DNA of 64,000 bases from NCBI GenBank assembly GCA_025677815.1, contig JAIXMP010000020.1:372001-436000 (forward strand), given 5' to 3'. The notes beneath the pieces are model-generated. The model saw only the letters and a list, made by a program, of their open reading frames with translations. It was not told the origin of the DNA and did no database searches. Source of the stretch: Phascolomyces articulosus. Taxonomy: Eukaryota > Mucoromycota > Mucoromycetes > Mucorales > Lichtheimiaceae. Below are positions 49,101-59,864 of the stretch, piece by piece; positions within the stretch are counted from its first letter, which is position 1; each line of letters opens with the position of its first letter. Both the position numbers and the translations under genes were made by a program.

Positions 49101-49291
49101 CCATTTTTCCTTGTTCTTTTTTTCTCTTTTTCTTCTTCCTCTTTCTTTTCTTATTTTTTGTCGTCAACTTCTTTTGGCTTTGGCTTGTTTATCTTTTTCT
49201 TTCTTTTTTCTTTTTGAGTTTCTCAACAAGGTTTTTTTTTTTAGTTGATCTACATTTTATTTTTCTAACCCCCCAATTTGTGTCTCTGATC
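46120..49291. other. Divergent intergenic region with RFX-site array
   Basis: 3.2 kb between the F-box gene (minus) and the UCH gene (plus), the largest gap inside the dense block. It contains a GAA microsatellite (47054-47087), CT runs near 48777-48835, and a tandem set of RFX X-box-like sites (47401-47547, separate entry). Long Phe/Leu-rich ORFs at 48870-49762 are pyrimidine-tract products overlapping the UCH start. No other gene was recognised. Confidence 0.45.
47401..47547. promoter_or_regulatory. Tandem RFX X-box-like sites, 22-bp period
   Basis: Sites at 47466-47479 (GTTACTAGGTGACC) and 47488-47501 (GTTGCTAGGTTACC) both match, on the minus strand, the RFX consensus GTNRCC(N0-3)RGYAAC with a 1-bp spacer. 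Weaker copies lie at 47401-47414, 47510-47524 and 47533-47547, and a half-site at 47419-47431. The three central copies start exactly 22 bases apart. Confidence 0.55.
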
Positions 49292-52191
49292 ATGACGCAG
49301 CGGGAATCTCTCGAGGACGACCCTTGGCTCCTCATTGAGCCCGATCCTGGTAAGCTTATAAACTTGATTCCCGAGATTATGTTTTTCTCATTGCTCAAGA
49401 TTGTTAGGATCTCTGTCACAGTTATGTACACGTATGGGAGTAAAAGGTGTTCAAGTAGAACCAATACCAAGTTTAAACCGAGACTTTATTCGCGACCTCA
49501 GGTACAAAGAAGCATACATCTTATAATAAATATAAACATATCTGCTTGTCTAGTTCTATATTCTATGTATTACCTATATATATGTATCTGTTTATATATA
49601 TATATATATATATACTATGACTACCCTATTGAATTAGATGGGAATACAAGAAAAAAAATCTTTTGGGGACCCGTATCCAATTTTTATTTTTTTATTTTTG
49701 GCTTGTCTAATCTTTTTTCACTAACCAAATCATCTCTATCCATCATCCAATATTCATCATAATCACTATGATTTTTTATATATATATTCTCCCTGTGTCC
49801 TCTATTTTTTTTCTCGAAAGACCTATCTATGGAATCACGCTACTCCTGCGTCACAAGCCCGAGAAATCTCACAGGGACGAAATGTTTACGACGAATAATA
49901 ACGTTTACTTTGCAAATCAGGTAAGAAATTTATGCAATTCTTACCGGATCGTAAAAATCTTTATAGAGTTCCAAAGAAACGGGGTCCAATAAGATGACGA
50001 TACTAATTTATATTTTATTAAGGTTGTTCACGATGCTTATGCAATGTATGCCATGCTGAGTGTATTACTCAATCGCGAAGAAACGATCGATATAGGATCA
50101 GAATTGCTTAACTTTAAGGAATTCACTGGTGATTTCCCACCCATGGTAGGTTAGAACGATTCCATTCAGCTAGAAGTAGTTTGCTGCTGCTATTGTTGAA
50201 TCGTTATATCATGAACAATACATTCCTCATTTTTTTAATCTCTTGCTTCTTTATTATTATTATATTGCATTTATTATTGTATATTTAGTTAAAGGGGTTA
50301 AGCGTGACTAATAGCAAAGTCCTCAAGGATGCTCACAATGGCGTATCAAGGTACACATTTATTCACCTATTTACTCTTATTTTCTACTGTACACGAGTAT
50401 ATAAAAAAGAGAGAGAACGAGTAAGGGACGATGACTATCATTCGAACCAGCAAAAAGGGATCGAAACGCGCATGACATATTAAAACGGACAAATGAATAT
50501 CATCCTTAACACCTTTTATACTCTTTAACTTACTCTCTCGTTCTCTCTCTACACATATTATTTATATTGTTATTTATACATGTATATAATATATCTAAAC
50601 ACACTGATTCTTCTTTCTTTCGTTCTCCACCCCCCTTCATATCCCCCAATTTACATGTGTAGGCGCAGTCCGAGACAATCAACACGCGGCGATACTACAT
50701 ATCATTACATTAGTTATTTACCAATTGGAGGACATTTATGGGAGTTGGACGGATTCAAAAGAGGGCCCCTCCGACTAGGTAAGTCAGGGGAGGAAATTAG
50801 AAATGAGCTGGTGATGAAGGTGTGTGATTGAGTGTTTATATATATTTATATATGTATGTGGGAGGGAGAGAGAGAGAGAGAGAGATAGAGAGAGAGAGAC
50901 AGAGAGAGAGAAAGACACACACACACACACACACACCCAAGTATTATCTATAAATATTGTATATGTTTTGCGCGTATTTTTGTACTTCATTTACTTGTGT
51001 GTGGGTGTGTGAATGTTGATAAATGATACGTAATGTGAACGAATGAAAATACCGGGGAAGAAGGAATTCTTTTTCTATTACAAATAATTTCATGATTTAT
51101 AACTAATTATTGTTACATCATAGTGCCTTGTACGGAAAATAGTTGGTTAGATGCAGCACGGACCGAGTTACAACGAAAACTTGACATGTATGTATCTATT
51201 TTATTATTATTCTGAATAGTTCGAACGATATTATATACATCCAACAACCCCCAATCCCTTTTCGAAACAATACACTCTTTTCTTTTTTGCTTAAAAGGAA
51301 AGATCAGACAAGGGAGAATACGAGGAAAGGGAGGAGGGAAGGAGAGAGAGGAAGAAGATCATTCTTTCCTCTCTTGGCATCATCATCATATATATATTAG
51401 TATATATTTACATATGTATGGGTGTGTACGTGATGTTTTTTGATATTTATATTCTGATTTCAAAGTTGTATGTGGTACAAAACTGCATAATATTTTTTTT
51501 TCTATTTCACAGATATCAACGACAGCAAATCCCCTTTTCGGTATGGTCTATCATTGAAGATCGGCGACATGTTTATCAACGAAGATTAGTAGGAAAAGCT
51601 TATTTGAGAAGCGCCATTGAACGTCAACTTGATTATTGTGATCCAAACTGGCGGTTCACTTTTCGAGCTCATCAATGGGAAGATGAATATAAACACGCAT
51701 TGGAGACTGTAAGTTTGTATACTATTGCTAATTTTTGTTTATGATTGGATCAAGGGGGGGAGGGACTTTTGCTAACCTAAGTTTACAAAGGAAAGATGTA
51801 AACGCGGAGTAGCGATGCACATATATTATCCATATTGTCGCTCAATAGAAGATCTTTCGGTGCAAGATCGTACAGAATTGGATACTGAAATTGAAAAAGA
51901 AATGGTGGGTCGACCTGTACAAGAATTAGTGGATTTATGGTTACAAAATCAAGATGATTCTATTCGATTATATTCACGACTTGGTGACGAACAAGCGAAA
52001 CATGAACGTTATGAGGTAACTATCTAATTCTACTAGGAGTTAATAATATGAAGTAGATAACTAATGTAATAATATAATATTAGAATGATAATGTTCGACG
52101 TCAACATGATTATACACCATTTATTCGAACCTTTATTAGTCGACTCGTGGCGCGTGGACACCTTCAACGGACAGTGGCCGATTTATCATAA
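49292..52191 (+). CDS. UCH37/BAP1-like ubiquitin C-terminal hydrolase with catalytic Cys replaced by Tyr
   Basis: Ten exons: 49292-49349, 49408-49501, 49821-49920, 50023-50145, 50289-50350, 50663-50778, 51124-51187, 51513-51708, 51791-52015 and 52084-52191; 381 residues. The UCH fold is clear: PWLLIEPDPG, MGVKGVQVEPIPSL, PIYGITLLLRHKPEK, VYFANQVVHDAYAMYAMLSV, LLNFKEFTGDFPPMLKGLSV, TYHYISYLPIGGHLWELDGF. Gln84 (oxyanion), His160 and Asp175 are present, but Tyr90 stands where family members have the nucleophilic Cys (UCHL5 Cys88, BAP1 Cys91). The C-terminus has the ULD-type helix YTPFIRTFISRLVARGHL, closest to the BAP1/UCH37 tail that binds DEUBAD partners (Asx, Rpn13, INO80G). It may therefore be a catalytically dead scaffold in a proteasome, INO80 or Polycomb-like complex. 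The exon 9 acceptor is the least certain. Confidence 0.87.
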
Positions 52192-53366
52192 TCGCGAAAG
52201 AAATAATATCTCCTAATTCTTCTTGCATTTGGAGCTATATAATACTAAAAGAAAAAAAACTATAAACCCCTTTTTTAGTTTCTATTCCCCCACACACTTC
52301 TTCTGCTTGAACAAAACAAACAACAAGAACAGCAACAGCAAAAAAAAATATAACGTACAAAATATCCCCTCTCTCTTATTATTATTATTATACTTTTTTT
52401 TATTACACAAAAAAAGTGTCTCCCATTCCCTCACTTTATTTCTTTTTTTTTTTAATGGTGTGCATGCATTTTTCTTTTCATAATGTTATTATTACTTTCT
52501 ATGAATTTTTCCCTTCCTTGTGGCTATTTTTTCTTTTTCTTCTTCTTTAAACAAATCCTCCCCTCCCCTTTTATTATATATGGAAAACTTCATCGGTACG
52601 CTTTCTCTTTGGATTCGTAGTAGTATTTTATTATTATTATTATATCATTATCATCATCTTCTTTAGCTCTTTTTTTTTATATACCTGAAATTTCATTCAT
52701 TAATTTGTTTTATTCACTCTCTTTTTCCTTTTATTTCAAAAACATTATGATATTATTATTATTTTCTGCGTTTTATTTGTTATATATATTTATTTAAGGG
52801 CCTATATATAATTATATATATTTTTCATTTTATGATTTCATCATCTTTATAAACGAAAAAAGCAAACTTTATACTATATAAGAAGGTGATGCAGTGCAAG
52901 GACAAACACGGGCCGATTCCCCGGTGTGTGTCATATTAATATAAACTCGTGGTTGTAAAATTATTATTTTTTTTTCATCCTGGTATCTGTGTCCCCTTTC
53001 TATATTACCCCATAAAGCAAAAGTTAATCTCCTTTCAAAAACTTTATATAGATAATACAAAGAGGTATCTCCTGTACCATAAGGCTTAGATACTTTATAT
53101 CTATTTACAGAAAAAAAAAGACGACAAGGGGTGGGGTTAAAAAATGAGGTTGGAATGGGAGGCAAAATAGAAAATAACAAGGGTAATTATAAAAAAAATG
53201 AAGAACAATGATGATAGTGGTAATATTATAACTATGGCGCTTTGTTGATAATAATAATGTTCAATATATAAAAGGAGTACAAAAAGAACAAATAGTATTA
53301 CATATTACTGTAGGAGTATGATGTTGGAAGGAGGTAAAAGGTAGAGGTCCCAATCGCAAAATGTTT
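52192..53366. other. Convergent intergenic region
   Basis: About 1.2 kb between the converging UCH and TMEM230 genes. Very T-rich 3' flanks; an ORF at 52869-53180 (minus) has no recognisable motif and no splice partner. Confidence 0.4.
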
Positions 53367-54070
53367 TTAATCCCAATCTGGTATTTGTGAAAAGTCATAT
53401 CCTGGATATTTGTAGTATGCATAGTACGCCAAATAAAGATGGTATGCTCCTATATATATATTACCCCATATTATTTATAAGCTTGACCCTTCCTCTTTGA
53501 CTCCTCTTGCTTTTTCAAATACACACTTACCAGGAATAAACATGACTGAGCCAATCACGATAAAAGGAATACCGCGACTAAGCCAAACCTAAATATATAA
53601 TGAAAAATAAGGGATTAAAATTAGATACAATTTCCAACTTTTTTTTGATAACAAAATACCCAAAAAAAATAGGGTGATTATAATATATATATATATATTG
53701 TTTACTTGAGGAGTAAATAAGGAGGGCGATATGATATGCTTAAGTAATGGTGGTGGGTGGAAAAAGAAAACTTACATCCGAGGTAATGTGTCCATATCTG
53801 ATTAACACACCTACAACAATGAGTGCTGAGCCTGCAAGAAATAATAAAGTCGCCAAGAAAATAGCTTTCCATGGAACTATATAATGGTGGAAGTGAAGTT
53901 TAAGTGAAAAAATAGAAAGGCGAATGGGAATTGTCATGATTATGCAATTATTATTACGCACTTTTTGGTTCAGGTGTTTCAAATTGACCAGCACTAAAGC
54001 CAGTATCCTCTTGTAATTCGAGGAATTGTCTTCGTTTCGATTTATGCTTCAAAGGGTTACGCATTCTCAT
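53367..54070 (-). CDS. TMEM230-family (DUF872) two-pass membrane protein
   Basis: Four exons: 53962-54070, 53776-53876, 53531-53588 and 53367-53449; 116 residues, close to the ~120 of human TMEM230. N-terminus MRMRNPLKHKSKRRQFLELQ is basic and cytosolic. Two membrane helices follow: PWKAIFLATLLFLAGSALIV and IPFIVIGSVMFIPGAYHLYL, joined by a short loop (RYGHITSDVWLSRG). The C-terminus AYYAYYKYPGYDFSQIPDWD matches the family's [22 protein letters not shown] block. TMEM230 resides on endosomal and synaptic or secretory vesicles and affects trafficking. Intron 1 uses a GTGCGT donor; the resulting PEPKIPWKAI junction matches the family (PPKIPYKAI). It shares a 503-base divergent promoter with the HDAC gene. 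Confidence 0.92.
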
Positions 54071-54573
54071 TTGTAAAAAAAAAAAAGAGTTGGCAAAAGC
54101 TATGGCTTATGCAAGAATTTATAATTGTGTAAAAACCAGGAATTAGACCCGTGATTATGATGTTTTGCGGATGTTTTGGTACCCGCATGCCGATATAGGA
54201 AATCCGTCTTGACTACATAAGCAAAAAAAGGATAGAGCTCTCTTTCAATCAAAAAAATAGAGAAAGCTCTGTTTATATTTGATTAGAAGTTTTCAGTTAA
54301 GATCATAATGGTATAATCGTGAATGATCATGATGCGACAGATATCGTAATTCTTATTGCTAGGAAACAAAATGACCTTGTCATCTCAGTACGCATAAACG
54401 TTTTGTAGTCATATATAGAAGATCGGCAAGTAAAACCAAAAAAGAAGAGAAAAGAAAAATCCCAGCTTTTCATTTTTTTTTGTTGCCTCTCTTCCCCCCC
54501 TTTTTTTACAAAACAACCTTCCCTAATTACAATACGCGATTGAACTTGATATTCCATATACTTTAATACAACC
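54071..54573. promoter_or_regulatory. Divergent promoter, TMEM230 / HDAC
   Basis: 503 bases between the start codons. A T/C-rich leader (54475-54515) precedes the HDAC ATG. No recognised specific site. Confidence 0.45.
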
Positions 54574-56956
54574 ATGACCAATTCTTATAGTCTTGCTGAT
54601 TGTTCTAAAAAACGTGTATGTTATTTCTACGATGGTAAGTATCTCTCCAGGAACAAAGCTCAAAAGGTTCCAATGAGTAGTTTTTTTTGTTTGTTTTCTG
54701 ATTTCGTACAATCGAATTCTGATAGACATTATGTTTCAATAGATGACGTGGGTAACTTTAGTTATGGTCCAGGTGAGTCATACAATAGAAATGCGTGTTT
54801 CATTGGGATGAATAGGTGAATGGCGTATATATCGAGTGCTTATTCCTGATGTGTATGATTTACCTTTTTTTTCCCATTCATTCATTGCATTAGGCCATTA
54901 TATGAAACCAAAAAGAATGCACATGGTTCATAATATGGTGGTCAATTACGGTTTATATCAAAAAATGGATATTGTGGTAAGTAAAAAAAATAAATTATAA
55001 AAGAGGAACGAATCGAAACAAACTTTGTAAGGGACCCTTTTTGATTCATGGACAAAATACTAAAGCCACATGGTGGGGGAATGAACCCAATGGGTGCATG
55101 TAGAAACCAACACGTACTACAGCTTATCAAATGACGCGATTCCATTCAGACGAATATATCAACTTTTTACAACATGTCACACCAGATAATGTTGAACAGT
55201 TAGCGATGCAACACGGTGGATTAGAACAAGGCATTGCTCGATGTAAGAAGATCATAGAAAAATTTAGATATTCTATTGAATCGAAAATTCTTTACAATAC
55301 TGATATGTCTATCTAACAACCGTTTTTCTTAAAAAAAACCGTTTAGTCAATGTGGGAGAAGATTGTCCAGTGTTCGAAGGATTATTTGAGTTTTGCTCAA
55401 TATCGGCAGGTGGTACCATAGGTGCTGCCAACAAATTATTAAGTGGGGAAGCAGATATTGCTATCAATTGGTCGGGTGGTCTTCATCATGCTAAAAAGAC
55501 GGAAGCTTCTGGGTTTTGTTATGTGAATGATATTGTATTGGGTATCTTGGAACTACTCAGGTAAAGGAATTGGAAGCTAGGTTTTTTTTCTTGTATTGTT
55601 GGTACCCAAGTAATCATCATAACTTTTTTTAACATATTATTCCAAAAAAAAAAGATTTCATCAACGTGTTTTATATGTCGATATTGATGTACATCATGGT
55701 GATGGTGTCGAAGAAGCATTTTATACAACAGATCGAGTAATGACATGTTCATTTCATAAATTTGGTGAATTTTTCCCTGGTACAGGTGATATAAAGGTGA
55801 GTAAAAAAATTTTCGACTAATTTACAAATCAAAGTACAAAGAAAAAGATAAAAAGCTGACAGGATGGTATTTATAATAGGATACGGGTCTTGGTAAAGGC
55901 AAAGATTACGCAATAAATGTTCCATTGAGAGATGGTATCGATGATGAATCCTATCGAAGTGTGTTTAGACCAGTAAGCATTAGCGACAAAAAAAGTGTGA
56001 TCTAGATGACAACAATGATAAAAAACGAGGAGTGATAAACGAACTTCGGGATCCTGACAATCATTTTTGTAGATCATTGAACGGATTATGGAATGGTTTC
56101 GACCTGGTGCTATCGTCTTGCAATTAGGTGGGGATTCATTAGCAGGTGATCGATTAGGTTGTTTTAATTTATCCATGCGTGGTCATGCCTCTTGTGTCGA
56201 ATATATAAAATCCTTCAATATTCCATTGATTATGGTGGGTGGTGGTGGATACACGATCAGAAATGTAGCACGGACATGGACCTACGAAACTGGATTAGCT
56301 GTCGGAGAGGATTTGGCAGCAGGTAGGGTTGCACAAACAATGCGTTTTTTTTTACTAAATCAGAAAATTAAAAAACTAATGAATCAACAACTTGTTTATC
56401 CATTAGTTGAATTACCCTTCAATGATTACTTTGAATATTATGGTCCGGAATATAAATTGGATGTACCATCAAACAACATGGCAAATCATAATACCCCAGA
56501 TTACCTGAACCGAATCATGTAAGTTGGGACGGTCTTTTTTTAGCATAAACAATAGACATGATGGACTTACAGAGAGAACGAATATAATATAGAGCACGAA
56601 TTACCGATAATTTACGAAATCTACCATTTGCTCCCTCTGTTCAAATGCAAGGTATTTAAAAGCATTATCCAAGTATTATTCTGATATATATATATATATA
56701 TATATTATAGTCATACTAAACAAGAAAAAAATATATTTTATATAGAGGTACCAAGGGATATGGACATGGATATTGATGGTCAAGATAGTGAACAAGATGA
56801 AGCAGATGAACGTCAAACACGTAAGTTAGAGAAAGACTTTTCTTTGATAAATATCTATGCAATTCACTATATCTTATATGCTCATGGATGATTTTTTGTT
56901 GTTATAATATAGGTCGACATCGACTCGAAAGAATGGGCATCTTTTCATCGTCGTAA
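54574..56956 (+). CDS. Class I histone deacetylase (Rpd3/HDAC1-type)
   Basis: Twelve exons: 54574-54634, 54743-54772, 54894-54976, 55104-55242, 55347-55560, 55655-55796, 55880-55972, 56073-56322, 56407-56518, 56593-56651, 56746-56820 and 56913-56956; 433 residues. The catalytic elements are complete: [19 protein letters not shown] (His-His dyad), [18 protein letters not shown] (zinc Asp and His), [20 protein letters not shown] (second zinc Asp) and [18 protein letters not shown] (transition-state Tyr). [13 protein letters not shown] and the acidic tail ([18 protein letters not shown]) mark the Rpd3/HDAC1 subgroup. It removes acetyl groups from histone tails within Sin3/NuRD-type corepressors in the nucleus. 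The usual LQCG is LQLG here. The exon 10 acceptor gives Ile-Ala at the junction; an alternative cannot be excluded. Confidence 0.95.
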
Positions 56957-57230
56957 AAAAATATAAAAGGAAAAAAAAACAAAAAAATTGTTGTATTTTC
57001 TTTCACATTTTTAAATCTATTCAACTGGTTGAAGCAAAACATCTAATAGAAAAAAAAACCATTGTATTATTGTTTGGATTCCTTTATGTATATATATATC
57101 AAATACATAAAACAGTAATAGGATGTTGGATGGGAAATTTATGCCCTAGCTCATAATGATAATTATAATAATATAATTGATAATACCATTTTTTTTTCGA
57201 GTCCTTATTATATGTATACTTATGTTTATT

Positions 57231-58884
57231 CTATGCAGATGCGGGTGAAGAAGGTGGTTTTTGTGACGTAGAAGAAGTGGTTTGGGATTGCGATGGCGGT
57301 AAAGGCGGAGTGGATGATGAAGAGGAGGACGTAGCAAGTTCATCATTAGGAGGACATCGTGCGAATAATTCGATTAAATCGGTGACCACATCTAATAAAA
57401 ATAAAGGTTAGAGATTGTGTTGATATTTTTAACTTATTAATTTATTAAAATCCTTCAAAAGCGAATATAATCACTTACCACAAACGTTTTGTACTGATAT
57501 ATTTTCGGATGCACCCCACATATCAACCCACTACAATGACATCTTGGTTAGATAACATGAGGTAATTTACTGCTTCAATTTTTTTTTTGTTGCCATGTAT
57601 GGATCATATACATATATTTACCTGATTCATATTTACTGGTAATTCAGCATGGGAAAGTTCTAAAGCAAGATATAAACATCCCAATGCAACTTCAGCTGTA
57701 GTCCGTGTTAATATGATTTTGGGTGATGATATGCTATTGAAAAAAGTTATGATTCTTGAGTATACTATGGTTCCCATTTTCACAACATCATATAAATTAT
57801 ACTTTTCTTTGTTACCTATCCCAACAAAACATCCAAGCTAAACGAGCAATTGTACTTAATTCAGGATCCATTTCTATAATAGAGTTCATTGTAAATAGAA
57901 CAGGGTTAATACAGAATTTACACAATAGGCTTTGGATTGAGTAATTTTTTTTTAAAAAGGATGGTATGCAAACCTTGTTCCATACTACGCCAATAATCTT
58001 TTTGATTTCCTGGTGATGATCGACGATCTTGTTTAGATGAAGTAGCAAACCATGATACAGATGCCATACCGCGTAACACGTTCAAACAGTAAGTGAATGG
58101 TAATGATACTTCAAGATCATAACCCAGAGCGCGTACAAGCAATAGTTCACCCACAACAAGTGAAGATCTCATTTTAAAATATGTTTCATCGATTTGTAAA
58201 ATTCCTTCCTTTGGATGATAATATCTATATACACAAGCATGCGTGTCCCATCCAAATTATTATCTGTTGAGGCATCGACTCGTGACAACTGACTCTAATT
58301 AAATCGAAACAAGGTATATAGAACAAAAAAGAATACGAACCTATAACCCACGTTTACTAAATCACGTACTTTACGGGGAACATCAGTCATTTTACAAGCT
58401 AGATGAAGACACGTGGCTGTCAACAACTATTATTTATACATGTAATTTTTTTTATAAGCGTTCAAATAGGGTGTGTGTTTTATAATAAAAAAATAAACGT
58501 TGAAAACGAGGAAATACTGGTGTTGTATCTTACTTCTTCATTGGTATAGAGAGGCATACTTTCGTCTACAAAACGATCGTTTCGTTCAGGTTTTTTGCCT
58601 TTATTTAAAAACATGAATCGATTGAATTGATGATAATACATTATGGCTGTTGCTGTAGTACGGACGGGTCTATTGTTATTATTATTTTTTTTTGTTTTTT
58701 TTTTCCAGAAAAAGAGACGCATAATTAGTATTGATTGAGGAGTGGGGGAGAAGGTTTCTGTTTCTTTTCTTGGAACTGCATTTTACAAATCAAGCATAGC
58801 ACCTGCTTGACGCAAGTAATGAATCGAAGCTAAATTAGGAACGAGTGGTAATTGGGATGTTTTTTTCTGGTGAACGTCATTCAT
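57231..58884 (-). CDS. Cyclin-Q-like protein (FAM58 family, CDK10 partner type)
   Basis: Eight exons: 58787-58884, 58534-58669, 58341-58426, 57974-58224, 57816-57873, 57622-57733, 57479-57530 and 57231-57391; 317 residues. Two cyclin folds: the first has LASIHYLRQAGAMLDL, RTTATAIMYYHQFNRFMFLN, LLTATCLHLACKMTDVPRKV and RDLVNVGYRYYHP; the second has EVALGCLYLALELSHAELPV. The C-terminal WVDMWGASENISVQNVCDVV followed by TDLIELFA corresponds to the end of cyclin Q ([21 protein letters not shown]). The last ~40 residues are Ser/Pro/Thr-rich and disordered. Cyclin Q activates CDK10 in animals; cyclin K/L/T-type alternatives are possible, but short length and the C-terminal block favour Q. Several donors are weak (GTTCGT, GTTTGC), yet each restores a conserved segment. 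Confidence 0.82.
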
Positions 58885-59864
58885 GGAGAGAAAGAAAAGA
58901 GCGAGCGAGAGAAAGAAAACGCCTTTTTGGTTCATATAAAATACCCAGCAAGCTTAAATTGTATTGCTGGGTTCATAAGGTTGATATCATGAAAGACACC
59001 TGGACGATATCCGTTATGATGTTTCCTTTATGTACATGGGGTTCCTTTTTTTGTCAAATTGGTAAATACTTAATTGTCATTTATATATTATTAAGATTTT
59101 TGAAAACAATAAATGAGTAAAACCAAAGAGATAATGAGCTTAGTAACACCTGGTTTTACACTGCCAAATTCCAAGATATTGAATAACCACTACCAAAGAT
59201 CTTTCTTGTATCAGCAGTATTCCTTCATTAATGATATTCCGACCAAGCAAATACTTTACATAGTATAATATTTTTTGGCTTCAATATCCTCATGCTTATG
59301 TGTTGTTTGAGTGAATGGTATAACCTGGTTTTCCTCCAAATGTAGAGAAAAAATTGCTCATATATTCCCCAACAATTTCTTTTATTAATTAATTAATAAA
59401 AACTATATCAAACTTGAACAGATCATAATCATTGCATATCACTGTGGTAGATCGTTTAATTCATTTACCGCACACCCTTTCATAACATCATAAAATGGAT
59501 ATGTTATAATAATAGTGGTAATAAAGGACAGAGGAATGAAAAAAAGCATGTATCCTGACTATATATATATGCATATTGTTGATAGTATTTCAAAACAACA
59601 ATCACAATGCTGTTGCTTATAATTGTTTTTGAATCACCATATTATGTATATCATTATTTTAAGAGGTAATGCGTATATACGTGATACTGTCCCTTACATG
59701 GAGACAGCATTCTGATTCATCTATATATTCAAAAATACTCTTATCAGATACTAATCCATTTAGAATAGATAGTAGACTATCGCTTTTTGTAATTATTATT
59801 ATAATTTAGGTTCATTTATATTCAAAGAAAATATTTCCGTTTCATGTTCTTAATCAATAACAGG
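58885..59864. other. Intergenic, cyclin promoter and flank of decayed zinc-finger locus
   Basis: About 980 bases. The first 100 are the GA-rich (CT on the coding strand) leader of the cyclin gene. An ORF at 58845-59120 overlaps it and has no motif. Nothing else recognised. Confidence 0.4.

Noticed and set aside
48870..49762. 250-residue plus-strand ORF and its neighbours
   Set aside because: Phe/Leu-rich product of pyrimidine tracts that overlaps the first exons of the UCH gene in another frame.
50865..50935. GA and CA repeats giving a SLSLSLS/REREREte-type ORF pair
   Set aside because: Microsatellite inside the sixth intron of the UCH gene.
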